Assembly: GCA_027311945.1 (NCBI GenBank)
Contig: DAICXZ010000030.1
Coordinates: 310,001 to 374,000, forward strand
Direction: 5' to 3'
From: Erythrobacter sp.
Lineage (GTDB): Bacteria; Pseudomonadota; Alphaproteobacteria; Sphingomonadales; Sphingomonadaceae
DNA: 64,000 nucleotides
Position 1 is the stretch's first letter; each line of letters starts with the position of its first letter. Shown in pieces: positions 8,094-17,677 of this stretch. The translations under genes were made by a program, and so were the position numbers. The notes beneath the pieces are model-generated. The model had not been told where the DNA came from, made no database searches, and worked only from the letters and a program-made list of their open reading frames with translations.

Positions 8094-9749
8094 ATGCAGA
8101 TCAATCGTCGCGGACTTCTGGCCCTGATGGGCGCGGGCGGGACGATGGGGGCGGCGAGCGTTACGCTCGCCCAACCCGCGCCCGCACAAGTTACCTTCGC
8201 TCATGGCGTGGCCAGCGGCGATCCCGCCGCCGATGGGGCAGTTATCTGGACCCGCACCACGGCTGACGAGGGCTTTGGCGGTGATATTGCCCTCAGCTGG
8301 CATGTCTCGGCCACCGCCGATGGCTCGCCCGTGGCCGAAGGCGATGTGACCGCACGCGCCAGCGCCGACCACACCGCCAAGGTAGAGGTGGCCGGGCTGA
8401 GGCCGGGCACCGAATACCATTACTGGTTCACCGCCGCTGACGGCACCATGTCGCCCAAGGGCCGGTTTCGCACCCTGCCGGTCGGCGCGACCGATGAGGT
8501 GGTCTATGCGGTGGCCTCGTGCCAGCTGTGGGCGGGCGGGTTCTTCAACGCCTATGCCGATATGGCCGCGCTCGACCGGCTCGATGCGGTGATCCACCTT
8601 GGCGACTATATCTATGAATATGGTGCCGAAGGGTATGGCGCCGAGGTAGGTAAGGCCCTCGGCCGTCTGCCCGATCCGCCGCACGAGATCGTGACGCTGG
8701 CCGACTATCGCCGCCGCCATGCACAGGTGAAGAGCGATCCTTCCATGCAGGCCGCACACGCCCGTGCCGCGTTCATCTGCGTGTGGGACGATCACGAAAC
8801 CGCCAACGACAGCTGGATCGGCGGGGCCGAGAACCACCAGAGCGAGGAGGGCGACTGGGCCGCGCGCAAGGCTGTCGCCATGCAGGCCTATTTCGAGTGG
8901 ATGCCAATCCGCGATCCGAGCCCGGTGCGGGCGCGTGAGGCGATCTTCCGCGCCTTCGAGTTCGGCGATCTGGCCACGCTGGCGATGGTGGAGACGCGGC
9001 TGCTCGCGCGCAGCAAGCAGGTCATGCCCAAGGGCGACGCCCCGCCTGCCGAAGCGCTGGCGGCGATCTTTGCCGAACTGGGCGACGAAAGCCGCGAAAT
9101 GCTCGGCAAGGACCAGAGCGACTGGCTCGAAGGCGTGCTTTCGCAGTCGGTGCAGGCGGGCAAGCCGTGGCAGGTGCTGGGCAATCAGGTGGTGATGGCC
9201 AAGGTCGCCGGGCCCGATCTGGAGGCCGAGCTGGGGCCTGATGCCTATCAGCAGCTGCTCGCCGCCATGCCCGAGGCCTATCGCACCCGGATCGCTGCCT
9301 CGATGCAGGCGTTCCGCGCAGGAGTGCCGTTCAACCTCGATGGCTGGGATGGCTATCCCTATGCGCGCGAGCGGCTCTATGCGCTGTTCGAGCGCGCCGG
9401 GTCGCGGCCGTTGGTGCTGGCGGGCGACAGCCATGCCGCCTGGACCAACAACCTGCACGATAACGCGGGGCGCCTTGCCGCCGTCGAAGTGGGCTGTACC
9501 GCGATTTCCAGCCCATCTTATGGTTCGCTGCTGCCGGGGCTGGGCAAATACCTCGCCTCGCGCAACGAGGAGGTCGTGTTCTGCGATCAGGACCGAAAGG
9601 GCTACGCGCTGGTGCGCCTGACCCCCGAGCGGGCGGTGGCCGAGCATGTGGTCGTCTCGACAGTCACCAAGCCGGAGTTCGAACGGTCCGTGGCGGCGAC
9701 CTTCGTCACCGATGCGGGCGCAGGGGGCCGCGGCTTCCGCCCCGCCTGA
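8094..9749 (+). CDS. phoD: PhoD-family alkaline phosphatase/phosphodiesterase, Tat-exported
   Basis: This 551-residue enzyme begins with a twin-arginine signal (NRRGLLALMGAGG), as expected for PhoD, which is exported folded with its metal centre. An N-terminal PhoD_N domain (FAHGVASGDPAADGAVIWTRT) precedes the metallophosphatase core. Metal and catalytic motifs include VASCQLW, VIHLGDYIYEYG, CVWDDHETAND and LAGDSHAAW. PhoD enzymes cleave phosphate mono- and diesters using calcium and iron. ATG 8094 is preferred over a GTG at 8070 because an AAGGAAAGGAAA ribosome region lies just before it and the Tat motif then sits at residues 5-6. It follows a TonB receptor, suggesting joint scavenging of phosphate esters. 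Confidence 0.92.
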   Translation: MQINRRGLLALMGAGGTMGAASVTLAQPAPAQVTFAHGVASGDPAADGAVIWTRTTADEGFGGDIALSWHVSATADGSPVAEGDVTARASADHTAKVEVAGLRPGTEYHYWFTAADGTMSPKGRFRTLPVGATDEVVYAVASCQLWAGGFFNAYADMAALDRLDAVIHLGDYIYEYGAEGYGAEVGKALGRLPDPPHEIVTLADYRRRHAQVKSDPSMQAAHARAAFICVWDDHETANDSWIGGAENHQSEEGDWAARKAVAMQAYFEWMPIRDPSPVRAREAIFRAFEFGDLATLAMVETRLLARSKQVMPKGDAPPAEALAAIFAELGDESREMLGKDQSDWLEGVLSQSVQAGKPWQVLGNQVVMAKVAGPDLEAELGPDAYQQLLAAMPEAYRTRIAASMQAFRAGVPFNLDGWDGYPYARERLYALFERAGSRPLVLAGDSHAAWTNNLHDNAGRLAAVEVGCTAISSPSYGSLLPGLGKYLASRNEEVVFCDQDRKGYALVRLTPERAVAEHVVVSTVTKPEFERSVAATFVTDAGAGGRGFRPA

Positions 9750-9768
9750 GCCGAGCTGCAACGCACGA

Positions 9769-9800
9769 TCGCGCGGGGCCTTGAAACAGGCTCCGCGCGA
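9769..9800 (+). terminator. Strong hairpin after phoD, probable transcript end
   Basis: Two 13-base arms (9769-9781 and 9788-9800) pair with one mismatch around the loop TGAAAC, 20 bp after the phoD stop. There is no T tract, so it may protect the 3' end or act with Rho rather than as a classic intrinsic terminator. Confidence 0.55.
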
Positions 9801-9896
9801 CCGGCGAATGGTGGGTATTTGGTAACCGCTGGAACCGGATTGCCTTGGGCGCTTCAATGCGGCAAAGTCGCTGCAAGGGTTTCTCAAGGATATATC

Positions 9897-11945
9897 ATGA
9901 CCAGACACGTTCTCGCAGCCGGTGTCGCCCTGGCTGCTTTCGCCGTTTCCGTCGTTCCTGCTCAGGCGGAAGAGGGCATGTGGACCTTCGACAATTTTCC
10001 GGCCGACAAGCTGGCGGCGGACTATGGCTGGTCGCCCGATGCAGCCTGGCTCGAGCGCACCCGGCTTTCGGCGGTGCGCCTTACCGGCGGATGCTCGGCC
10101 AGCTTCGTTTCGGGCGAAGGGCTGATCCTCACCAACCATCACTGCGTGGCGAGCTGCGTGTTCGACAACTCGACCGGCGATAACGACCTGCTCAAGAACG
10201 GCTTCATCGCCGACCGCCGCGAGGACGAGAAGGCTTGCCCCGGCCAGCAGGCCGAGGTGGTGATGTCGATCACGGACGTGACCGATACGGTGAAAAACGC
10301 CTTCGCCGGGCTGGAAGGCGAGGCGCTGACCCGTGCGCGCGATGCCGCGATCGCCAGGATCGAGGACGAAGGCTGCACCGACCGCGAAACGATGCGCTGT
10401 CAGGTCGTCACGCTGTTCGGCGGCGGGCAGTACAAGCTCTATACCTATCGCAAGTATTCGGACGTTCGCCTCGTCTGGGCCCCGGAAGACCGTGCGGCGA
10501 CCTTTGGCGGCGATCCCGACAACTTCAACTTCCCACGCTATTCGCTCGATGGCAGCTTCCTGCGCGCCTACGAGAACGGCAAGCCGGTAACGCCCGAGGC
10601 GCACCTCGCCTGGAACCCGCGCGCACCGGAAGAAGGCGAGCTGACCTTCGTCGTCGGCAACCCCGGCTCGACCGCCCGCCTGATGACCGAAAGCCAGCGC
10701 GCCTTCGAACGCGAGGTGCGCCTGCCGGTTACGCTTGCCACGCTGTCCGAACTGCGCGGTCGATTGATTTCGGCGATGGAAGTGAGCGAGGACCGCGCGC
10801 GTGAGGGTGGCGACCTGCTCAGCGGCGTCGAGAACTCGCTCAAGGTCTATATCGGCCGCACCAACGCGCTGAACGATCCTGCCTTTACAGAGAAGCTGGC
10901 CGCAAGCGAGGCCGAGCTGCGGGAAATGAGCGCGGGCAATGCCGCCATCGGCGATCCGTGGACCGAGGTGGATGAGGCGGTGCAGGCCTACCGCGCGCTT
11001 TATCTGCCCTACCGCTTTATCGAGCCTTCCGGCGATCTCTATGGCTATGCCCATTCGCTGGTGATGGCGGCGCAGGAGCGCGCGAAGCCCAATGCTGAGC
11101 GTCTGCCCGGATACACCGAGAGCGCGCTGCCGCTGCTGGAGAAGGGGATCACCGACGAACGCCCGGTTTATCCGTGGCTCGACCAGATGATGATGAGCTG
11201 GAGCCTTTCGAAGGCGCGTGAATATCTTGGTGTCGACGATCGCGATTCGCAGTTGCTGCTGGGCAAGGAAAGTCCCGAACAGCTGTCCGAGCGGCTGGTG
11301 ACCGGCACGCGGCTGGCCGATCCGGAGTATCGCCGCCAGCTGTGGGAAGGCGGGCTTGCCGCCATTGAGGCTGCGGACGATCCGATGATCCAGTATGCGC
11401 TCGGCCTCGTGCCGCGCCAGCGCGAGCTGCAACAGCAGGTTGACGAGGCCTATGCCGGGCCGCTCGCCGCAGCCGGTGCCGAGCTGGCCGATGCGCGCTT
11501 CGCTGCCTATGGCGACAGCCTCTATCCCGATGCGACCTTCACCCTGCGCATCTCCTATGGCCAGGTGAAGGGCTGGGTGGAGCGCGGCAATCAGGTGCCC
11601 ATCGCCACCACTCTCGGCGGTACTTTCGAGCGCGCGACCGGCAATCCGCCGTTCGACCTCGCGCCCGCCTTTGCCGCCAACCGCGATGCCATCGACCCCG
11701 ATGTGACATACGATTTCGTCACCACCAACGACATCATCGGCGGCAACTCGGGCAGCCCGGTGATCGACCGCAACGGCACCGTGATCGGCGCGGCCTTTGA
11801 CGGCAACATTCACTCGATGGGCGGCAACTATGGCTATGACGGTAAGCTGAACCGCACGGTGGTGGTCTCCACCGCCGCGATGCAGGAGGCGCTGGAGACG
11901 ATCTATCCGGCTCCGGCGCTGGTTGCGGAACTGGAGGCGCGCTGA
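9897..11945 (+). CDS. S46 family dipeptidyl-peptidase, exported
   Basis: This 682-residue serine exopeptidase belongs to family S46 (DPP7/DPP11), which removes dipeptides from peptide N termini in the periplasm. A signal peptide ends at AQA near residue 23. The catalytic histidine is in LILTNHHCV (residues 81-82), the aspartate region is around TFGGDPDNFNFPRYS, and the serine is S618 in IIGGNSGSPV. After the serine, the pocket motif reads FDGN rather than FDRN. In characterised enzymes glycine here goes with the DPP7 preference for hydrophobic P1 residues and arginine with acidic ones, so a DPP7-like specificity is inferred. ATG 9897 has a CAAGGA ribosome site. The M1 aminopeptidase gene overlaps its stop by one base, so they are co-translated. 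Confidence 0.93.
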   Translation: MTRHVLAAGVALAAFAVSVVPAQAEEGMWTFDNFPADKLAADYGWSPDAAWLERTRLSAVRLTGGCSASFVSGEGLILTNHHCVASCVFDNSTGDNDLLKNGFIADRREDEKACPGQQAEVVMSITDVTDTVKNAFAGLEGEALTRARDAAIARIEDEGCTDRETMRCQVVTLFGGGQYKLYTYRKYSDVRLVWAPEDRAATFGGDPDNFNFPRYSLDGSFLRAYENGKPVTPEAHLAWNPRAPEEGELTFVVGNPGSTARLMTESQRAFEREVRLPVTLATLSELRGRLISAMEVSEDRAREGGDLLSGVENSLKVYIGRTNALNDPAFTEKLAASEAELREMSAGNAAIGDPWTEVDEAVQAYRALYLPYRFIEPSGDLYGYAHSLVMAAQERAKPNAERLPGYTESALPLLEKGITDERPVYPWLDQMMMSWSLSKAREYLGVDDRDSQLLLGKESPEQLSERLVTGTRLADPEYRRQLWEGGLAAIEAADDPMIQYALGLVPRQRELQQQVDEAYAGPLAAAGAELADARFAAYGDSLYPDATFTLRISYGQVKGWVERGNQVPIATTLGGTFERATGNPPFDLAPAFAANRDAIDPDVTYDFVTTNDIIGGNSGSPVIDRNGTVIGAAFDGNIHSMGGNYGYDGKLNRTVVVSTAAMQEALETIYPAPALVAELEAR

Positions 11946-14359
11946 TGCGAAACGAGCGCGGCCTGAAAGGCATCGTCTTCCTCGCCGCGCTCGCCTTCGC
12001 CGGGCCGGCGGCAGCGCAGGGCATCGAACAGACCGTAGGCGACTACGAGGACAAGTTCCGTCAGCTCGATGAGGTGCTGCCGACGGCCAACACCTATCGC
12101 AATGCCTCCGGCGCGCCGGGGCATGAATACTGGCAGCAGCAGGCCGACTACCGCATCGACGCCCGGCTTGACGAGGCGAAGCGTCGCCTCACCGGCAGCG
12201 AGACGATCCGCTACACCAACAATTCGCCCGATAGCCTGCCGTGGCTTTGGCTTCAGCTCGACCAGAACATTTTTCGCCGCGATTCCATCGCCGAGCTGAC
12301 CGACGACTTCAGCGGCACCGCCACTCGCGCCGGGGTCGACGACACGCCCACGCGCCTGTCGCTGCGGGAACTGCGCCGCCAGCAGTCGATGGCCGATAAC
12401 GACTATGGCTACGAGATTGGCGCGGTAACGCTGGGCGATGGCCGCGCACTCGATCACACCATCGTCGGCACGATGATGCGGGTCGACCTGCCGCAGCCGC
12501 TCGCGCCGGGCGGCAGCGTGGAGTTCTCGATCGATTGGGGCTTCCAGATCACCGAACAGAAAGCCGTGGGGGGGCGTGCAGGCTACGAGCATTTCCCCGA
12601 GGATCCGCGCTCTGGCGGCAACGACATTTTCCAGCTCGCGCAGTGGTTTCCGCGCATGGTCGCCTATTCGGATTACGAAGGCTGGCACAACAAGGAGTTC
12701 CTCGGCAGCGGCGAATTCACGCTCGAATTCGGCAACTATGACGTTTCGCTGACCGTGCCCGACGATCATATCGTCGCTTCCACCGGTCTGCTCCAGAACC
12801 CAGAGGAGGTGTTGACCGCCGCCCAGCGCCAGCGGCTGGAACAGGCCCGCACAGCGAACGAGCCGGTCATGGTCGTGACCCAGGCCGAAGCCGAGGCGAA
12901 CGAGCGCAGCGGTGCCAGCGGGACCAGGACGTGGCGCTTTGCAGCGCAGAATGTCCGCGATTTTTCATGGGCTTCAAGCCGGAAGTTCATGTGGGATGCG
13001 CAAGGCCACCAGCAGCCCGGCGCTGAGAACGAAGCCGTGATGGCGATGTCGTTCTGGCCCAAGGAAGGCGGCGACCTGTGGGCGAAATATTCGACCCCGG
13101 CCGTGATCCACACGCTCAAGGTCTATTCGCGCTTCAGCTTCGACTATCCCTATCCCGTTGCCCAGTCGGTCAACGGCCCGGTGGGCGGGATGGAATATCC
13201 GATGATCACCTTCAACGGCCCGCGCGCCGAATTGCAGGATGATGGCCGCCGCACCTATTCGCTGTCGGAGAAGCTGTTTCTGGTCGGCGTGGTGATCCAT
13301 GAGGTCGGGCACATATATTTCCCGATGACGGTCAACTCCGACGAGCGGCAGTGGACCTGGATGGACGAGGGGCTCAACTCGTTCCTCGATTCTGTCGCTG
13401 GCTACGAGTGGGACCCGGAGATGCCGTGGAGCGGCGGGATCGCGCGCGATGTGATCCCCTATATGGTCTCCAACCAGCAGCAGCCGATCATGACCCAGTC
13501 GGATTCGGTCATCAACCTGGGGCCGAATGCCTATTCCAAGCCCTCTGCGGCGCTGCATATCCTGCGCGACACGGTGATCGGCCGCGAACGGTTCGACTTC
13601 GCCTTCCGCGAATATGCGCGCCGGTGGAAGTTCAAGCGGCCGACCCCGGCGGACTTCTTCCGCACCATGGAAGAGGCATCGGGCACCGATCTCGACTGGT
13701 TCTGGCGCGGCTGGTTCTACACCACCGACCACGTCGATATCGCGCTCGAGTCGGTCTATCGGCTGCGGCTCGACACCGAAGACCCCGACATAGACCTGCC
13801 GCGCCGCCGTCAGGAACTGGCCGACGAGCCAGAGCGGGTCGGCGTGCGCCTGAACCGCGATCAGCAGGTGCCGATCTGGGTGCTCGAAAACCGCGGTGTG
13901 ACCGACTTCTACGACGAGAACGACCAGTTCACCGTCACCCCGAAGGACCGCGAGGACTACGAGAGTTTCCTCGATGACCTCGAACCGTTGGAGCGCACTG
14001 TGTTCGAGCGGGCAGTGCGCGAGGATGCGAACTATTATGTCCTCAACTTCACCAACAAGGGCGGCCTGGTGATGCCGATCATCCTCGGCCTCACCTTCAC
14101 CGATGGCAGCACCGAACGCATGGTGATCCCTGTCGAAATCTGGCGCCGGAACGCGAACGCGGTCAGCAAGCTGCTGGTCTTCCCCAAGGGACGCGAGCTG
14201 GAGCAGGTGGTGGTCGATCCCGACTGGGAGACGGCCGACGCGGATATCGAGAACAACTACTATCCGCGCCGCATCATCCAGAGCCGGATCGAAACCTATC
14301 AGGCCGAGCAGAGCAAATCGCGGGTGTCGCGTGACCTGATGAACGAGGCCGCGCAGTGA
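11945..14359 (+). CDS. M1 family zinc aminopeptidase, exported
   Basis: This 804-residue protein has a signal peptide ending AAAQ near residue 25 and an M1 catalytic domain. The zinc motif is H452-EVGH-456 with the third ligand E475 in TWMDEGLNSF, the normal HEXXH-18-E spacing. The exopeptidase motif normally GXMEN appears as GGMEYP near residue 410, a common variant in this subgroup. The C-terminal third (after about residue 600) is a long extension with beta-rich character. Together with the S46 enzyme upstream it would degrade peptides in the periplasm stepwise. Start and stop codons overlap on both sides (ATG in the S46 stop; a GTG start for the next gene in its own stop). Confidence 0.92.
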   Translation: MRNERGLKGIVFLAALAFAGPAAAQGIEQTVGDYEDKFRQLDEVLPTANTYRNASGAPGHEYWQQQADYRIDARLDEAKRRLTGSETIRYTNNSPDSLPWLWLQLDQNIFRRDSIAELTDDFSGTATRAGVDDTPTRLSLRELRRQQSMADNDYGYEIGAVTLGDGRALDHTIVGTMMRVDLPQPLAPGGSVEFSIDWGFQITEQKAVGGRAGYEHFPEDPRSGGNDIFQLAQWFPRMVAYSDYEGWHNKEFLGSGEFTLEFGNYDVSLTVPDDHIVASTGLLQNPEEVLTAAQRQRLEQARTANEPVMVVTQAEAEANERSGASGTRTWRFAAQNVRDFSWASSRKFMWDAQGHQQPGAENEAVMAMSFWPKEGGDLWAKYSTPAVIHTLKVYSRFSFDYPYPVAQSVNGPVGGMEYPMITFNGPRAELQDDGRRTYSLSEKLFLVGVVIHEVGHIYFPMTVNSDERQWTWMDEGLNSFLDSVAGYEWDPEMPWSGGIARDVIPYMVSNQQQPIMTQSDSVINLGPNAYSKPSAALHILRDTVIGRERFDFAFREYARRWKFKRPTPADFFRTMEEASGTDLDWFWRGWFYTTDHVDIALESVYRLRLDTEDPDIDLPRRRQELADEPERVGVRLNRDQQVPIWVLENRGVTDFYDENDQFTVTPKDREDYESFLDDLEPLERTVFERAVREDANYYVLNFTNKGGLVMPIILGLTFTDGSTERMVIPVEIWRRNANAVSKLLVFPKGRELEQVVVDPDWETADADIENNYYPRRIIQSRIETYQAEQSKSRVSRDLMNEAAQ

Positions 14360-14841
14360 TCCGCAAGCTTCTTGCCGCACTGGCGCTGCTGGTGCTGGCT
14401 CAGCCGCTCGCCGCGCACCAGCAGAAGATCGTCATCACCACCATGGCGAATAACCCGCGCACCGGCACGCTGGAGGTGAGCCACCGCGTGCCGATGCACG
14501 ATGCCGAGCATGCCCTGCATGACATGAAAGAGGCCGATATCGCGCGCAATCAGGCGAGCCGCGATGCCTTCGCCGTCTATGTCGGAAACCACTTCAGGGT
14601 GGTGGTCGATGGCGAGCCGGTGGACCTTGAGCTGCTCGGAAACGAGGTCGATGGGGCCTACCTGTGGATTTATCAGGTCGCCCCCGCGATCCCGGAGGGC
14701 ACGGTGCTGGAAGTGCGTTCAAGCATCCTCACCGATATCTGGCCAAGCCAGGAAAACCGGGTGAACCTTGGCGAGGGGACCAGCGTGGAAACGCTGATTT
14801 TCCACACTGGCGATGGCTTCAAACAGGGGCAACTGCCCTGA
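14356..14841 (+). CDS. DUF6702 exported small protein
   Basis: This 161-residue protein has a signal peptide ending LAAH near residue 21 and then the conserved segment NPRTGTLEVSHRVPMHDAEH, the signature of DUF6702. No enzyme motif is visible. The family is regularly found directly after M1 aminopeptidase genes, as here, where the GTG start overlaps the M1 stop by three bases. A role in assembling or assisting the exported peptidase is an inference from this linkage only. The gene runs convergently into fliA with 5 bp between stops and no hairpin that I can see. Confidence 0.82.
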   Translation: MIRKLLAALALLVLAQPLAAHQQKIVITTMANNPRTGTLEVSHRVPMHDAEHALHDMKEADIARNQASRDAFAVYVGNHFRVVVDGEPVDLELLGNEVDGAYLWIYQVAPAIPEGTVLEVRSSILTDIWPSQENRVNLGEGTSVETLIFHTGDGFKQGQLP

Positions 14842-14846
14842 TCCTC

Positions 14847-15560
14847 TCAGCTTAGCGCCTTGCGCAAGGCCTTGAGCGCCGCCGCCTTGAGTTGGTGGAC
14901 CCGCGGAACTGAAACTTCGAGGACCTCGGCGATTTCCGCAAGGTTCAGCTCCTCGAGGAAATAGAGCTGGATCACCAGCTGGTGGCGCTCCTGCAATCCG
15001 GCGATGGCGGCGGCAAGCTCGGTGCCGCTTTCGGCCTCCATCAGAAGGTCTTCTGCGTCCATCTCCTCGCTGGCAAAGGCGGCGCTGCTTTCATCATAGG
15101 CCCCCTCCATTTCTACGTGTTGTATGGGGGCGCTGCGGCTCTGCTTGTCGGAAAATTCGGCGGGTGTCAGGTTCATCAGGGCAGCGATCTCTGCATCGGT
15201 GGGTTGGCGGCCATACTGGGTGTTCAGAACCGAGCGTGCCTTTTCGATCCGCTTGCGATCCTGGCGGGAGCTGCGGGTCTCGTTCTGCATCTTGCGGATC
15301 GCATCGATCATCGCTCCGCGCACGCGCAGCTTGGCATAGGCGGCAAGGCCATCATCGGTGGGCCGATCATGCCTGCGCGCGCATTCGGTGAGCGCGATCA
15401 GGCCGATCTGCATCAGGTCGTCGGCGTCCATCGAAGGACCGGCGGATGATGCGAGATGCCATGCAAGTTTCCGCACCAAAGGCGTGAACTGCTTGATCAG
15501 CCGTGCATCACCACCGCCATAGGCGCTTCTGGGGTCGAACTGGCGTTGATCGTGCATCAT
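14847..15560 (-). CDS. fliA: Flagellar RNA polymerase sigma factor FliA (sigma-28)
   Basis: This 237-residue protein has the regions of a group 3 sigma factor: region 2 with MDADDLMQIGLIALTECARR and YAKLRVRGAMIDAIRKM, a short region 3, and region 4 with LNLAEIAEVLEVSVPRVHQL as the -35-binding helix-turn-helix. FliA directs late flagellar transcription once FlgM has been exported, and flgM lies 3.4 kb upstream on the same strand. It overlaps flhA by 4 bp and is the last gene of the transglycosylase-flhA-fliA operon, which starts at a sigma-54 promoter. I could not find convincing sigma-28 promoters in the window, so its targets may lie elsewhere. Confidence 0.92.
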   Translation of the reverse strand: MMHDQRQFDPRSAYGGGDARLIKQFTPLVRKLAWHLASSAGPSMDADDLMQIGLIALTECARRHDRPTDDGLAAYAKLRVRGAMIDAIRKMQNETRSSRQDRKRIEKARSVLNTQYGRQPTDAEIAALMNLTPAEFSDKQSRSAPIQHVEMEGAYDESSAAFASEEMDAEDLLMEAESGTELAAAIAGLQERHQLVIQLYFLEELNLAEIAEVLEVSVPRVHQLKAAALKALRKALS

Positions 15561-17677
15561 GCAGCAAGGGCCTCCTGCCCCTGATGTTGGAGCGCAGGCT
15601 GCGCAGGTTGCTGGACCTCACCGCCAATAACCGCGATCACTTCGATCGGCTGTTCGGGCGGCAGTTCGGAAATCGAGAGCACCGCGCATTGCGGCGCGCG
15701 CAGCCTCAGCAGCGAGGCGAGCGGGCGGCGCGCGCGCGGCTGCACGATCAGCGCGGCAGGGCCGGAGCCGGGCGGGCGGTGGGCCAGCACATCGGACAGT
15801 TGCGCGCCCAGCGTACGGGCGAGGTCGGGATCGATCACGGGCTGCCCTGTGCTGGGGTCAACCAGTCCGCCGACGACCATATCTTCCAGTTCGGCGGCGA
15901 GCGTGATGACCGGCAGCTTGTCGTTCGGGCCGCAGATCTGGCCGATCAGCTGCCCGCCAAGCTGGGTGCGCATCATGTCGACCAGCATGTCGTGCTCGGT
16001 GGTTACCTGCACGCACTGGGCCAGCGCATTGAGCACGGGCAACGGGTGGGCCAGCGTGATCCCGTCGTCGAGCAGCGAGCGCAGGAGGCGCGTGAGGGCG
16101 CCAAGGCTCATCGGCTGCGGCGTGATCGCCTCTACCAGCGCGGCATTGCGCACCTTCACGTTGTCGAGCAGTTCGCGCAGCTCGTCGGGGCCGAGCAACA
16201 GGTGAGCGCGGGCCATCAGCAGCTGGTTGATGTGGGTGGCGATGACGTTCTCGGGTTCGACCACCAGGTAGCCCTCGGCAATTGCCATTTCGCGCTGTCG
16301 CGCTTCGATCCACTTGGCCGGGCAGCCGAAGCTCGGATCGATGGTATCATCACCGTCGACAAAGGCGTGAGGGCTGACGTCACCGGCGTCGATGGCCAGC
16401 AGCCGGTCGGGTCGCACGATCGCGCCGCCCAGCCGCGTACCGCCGAGCCGGACGCGATATTCGCCGGGCTGGCACTCGAGGCTGTCGCGGATGCGGATCT
16501 GCGGGACGATGAAGCCGAAAGTCTCGGACAGCTGGCGCCTGAGGCCCGTGAGGCGAGCCACCAGCGGCGCACCCTTTCGCTCGTCGGCGAGGTGGACGAG
16601 GCCGTAGCCAAGCTCCACGCTGACCAGCGCGTTTTCGGACACGTCCTCGATGGTGATCGCGGATGGATCGGGCGCGGGCTCGACAGCGGCGGCGGCCTCG
16701 GCCACGGCGCGTTCGGCAGCGTTCTTGCGCAGCTTGTGCCAGAGGTAGAAACTCCCGGCGGCGAAGGGCAGGAAGATCGACTGCGGCATGGCCGGGATGA
16801 TGCCGAGCAGCAGCAGGATCACGCCAACCGGAAGCCAGGTGCGATGATCGGCGAACTGACCGCCGATCTGGCCGGAGAGGTCGCGGGTGTCGGAAACGCG
16901 GGTCACGATCATGGCTGCCGCGATTGAGAGCAGCAGCGACGGGACCGAGGCCACCAGCGCGTCGCCCACGGCGAGGGTGATATAGAGCTGTCCGGCTTCG
17001 CCGGCGCTCAGCCCGTGGGTTACCATGCCGAGGATAAGCCCGGCGATCACGTTCACCGCCAGGATCAGCAGCGCGGCGATGGCATCGCCCTTCACGAACT
17101 TGCTGGCACCGTCCATCGAACCGTAGAAGTCGGCCTCGGTAGCGATCTCGCGGCGGCGGGTCTTGGCTTCGGCAGCGGTTACCAGGCCAGCGGCAAGGTC
17201 GGCGTCGATCGCCATCTGCTTGCCGGGCAGGGCATCAAGGGTGAAGCGCGCCGAAACCTCGGACACACGGCCCGCGCCCTTGGTCACCACCATCAGGTTG
17301 ATGATCATCAGGATCATGAACACGAACAGGCCGACCACGAAGTCACCGCCGACGAGGAAGGCACCGAAGGCCTCGATCACCTTGCCCGCCGCATCGCCGC
17401 CTTCGTGCCCGGCGATCAGCACCACGCGGGTCGACGCGACGTTCAGCGCCAGGCGCAGCAGTGTGGCGAACAGAAGAACGGTGGGGAAGGACGAGAAGTC
17501 GAGCGGCTTGTTGACGTTCATCGCCGTCATCAGCACCGCCAGCGACAGAGCGATGTTGAGCACGAAGAACACGTCCAGCATCATTGCCGGGATCGGCAGC
17601 ACCAACAGGAAGATAACGATCAGGATCGCCAGCGGCATGGCCAGCGACGGGCTGAGGTAGGCTTTCAGAGCGTTCAC
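15557..17677 (-). CDS. flhA: Flagellar type III export apparatus protein FlhA
   Basis: This 706-residue protein is the largest export-gate subunit. The N-terminal half holds about eight membrane helices, starting with LAILIVIFLLVLPIPAMML. The highly conserved FHIPEP-type block is visible as NKPLDFSSFPTVLLFATLLR and RVSEVSARFTLDALPGKQMA. The C-terminal cytoplasmic half (from about residue 330) docks export substrates and chaperones. Length is normal. It is coupled by 4-bp overlaps to the transglycosylase upstream and fliA downstream. Confidence 0.96.
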   Translation of the reverse strand: MNALKAYLSPSLAMPLAILIVIFLLVLPIPAMMLDVFFVLNIALSLAVLMTAMNVNKPLDFSSFPTVLLFATLLRLALNVASTRVVLIAGHEGGDAAGKVIEAFGAFLVGGDFVVGLFVFMILMIINLMVVTKGAGRVSEVSARFTLDALPGKQMAIDADLAAGLVTAAEAKTRRREIATEADFYGSMDGASKFVKGDAIAALLILAVNVIAGLILGMVTHGLSAGEAGQLYITLAVGDALVASVPSLLLSIAAAMIVTRVSDTRDLSGQIGGQFADHRTWLPVGVILLLLGIIPAMPQSIFLPFAAGSFYLWHKLRKNAAERAVAEAAAAVEPAPDPSAITIEDVSENALVSVELGYGLVHLADERKGAPLVARLTGLRRQLSETFGFIVPQIRIRDSLECQPGEYRVRLGGTRLGGAIVRPDRLLAIDAGDVSPHAFVDGDDTIDPSFGCPAKWIEARQREMAIAEGYLVVEPENVIATHINQLLMARAHLLLGPDELRELLDNVKVRNAALVEAITPQPMSLGALTRLLRSLLDDGITLAHPLPVLNALAQCVQVTTEHDMLVDMMRTQLGGQLIGQICGPNDKLPVITLAAELEDMVVGGLVDPSTGQPVIDPDLARTLGAQLSDVLAHRPPGSGPAALIVQPRARRPLASLLRLRAPQCAVLSISELPPEQPIEVIAVIGGEVQQPAQPALQHQGQEALAA

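Noticed and set aside
8034-11813. 1259-residue open frame on the minus strand
   Set aside because: It is antisense to the phoD and S46 peptidase genes, both with clear motifs; its long opening comes from GC-rich third positions, and the product is low-complexity with no domain.
12974-14380. 468-residue minus-strand open frame
   Set aside because: Antisense to the M1 aminopeptidase, whose zinc motif and overlaps are unambiguous.
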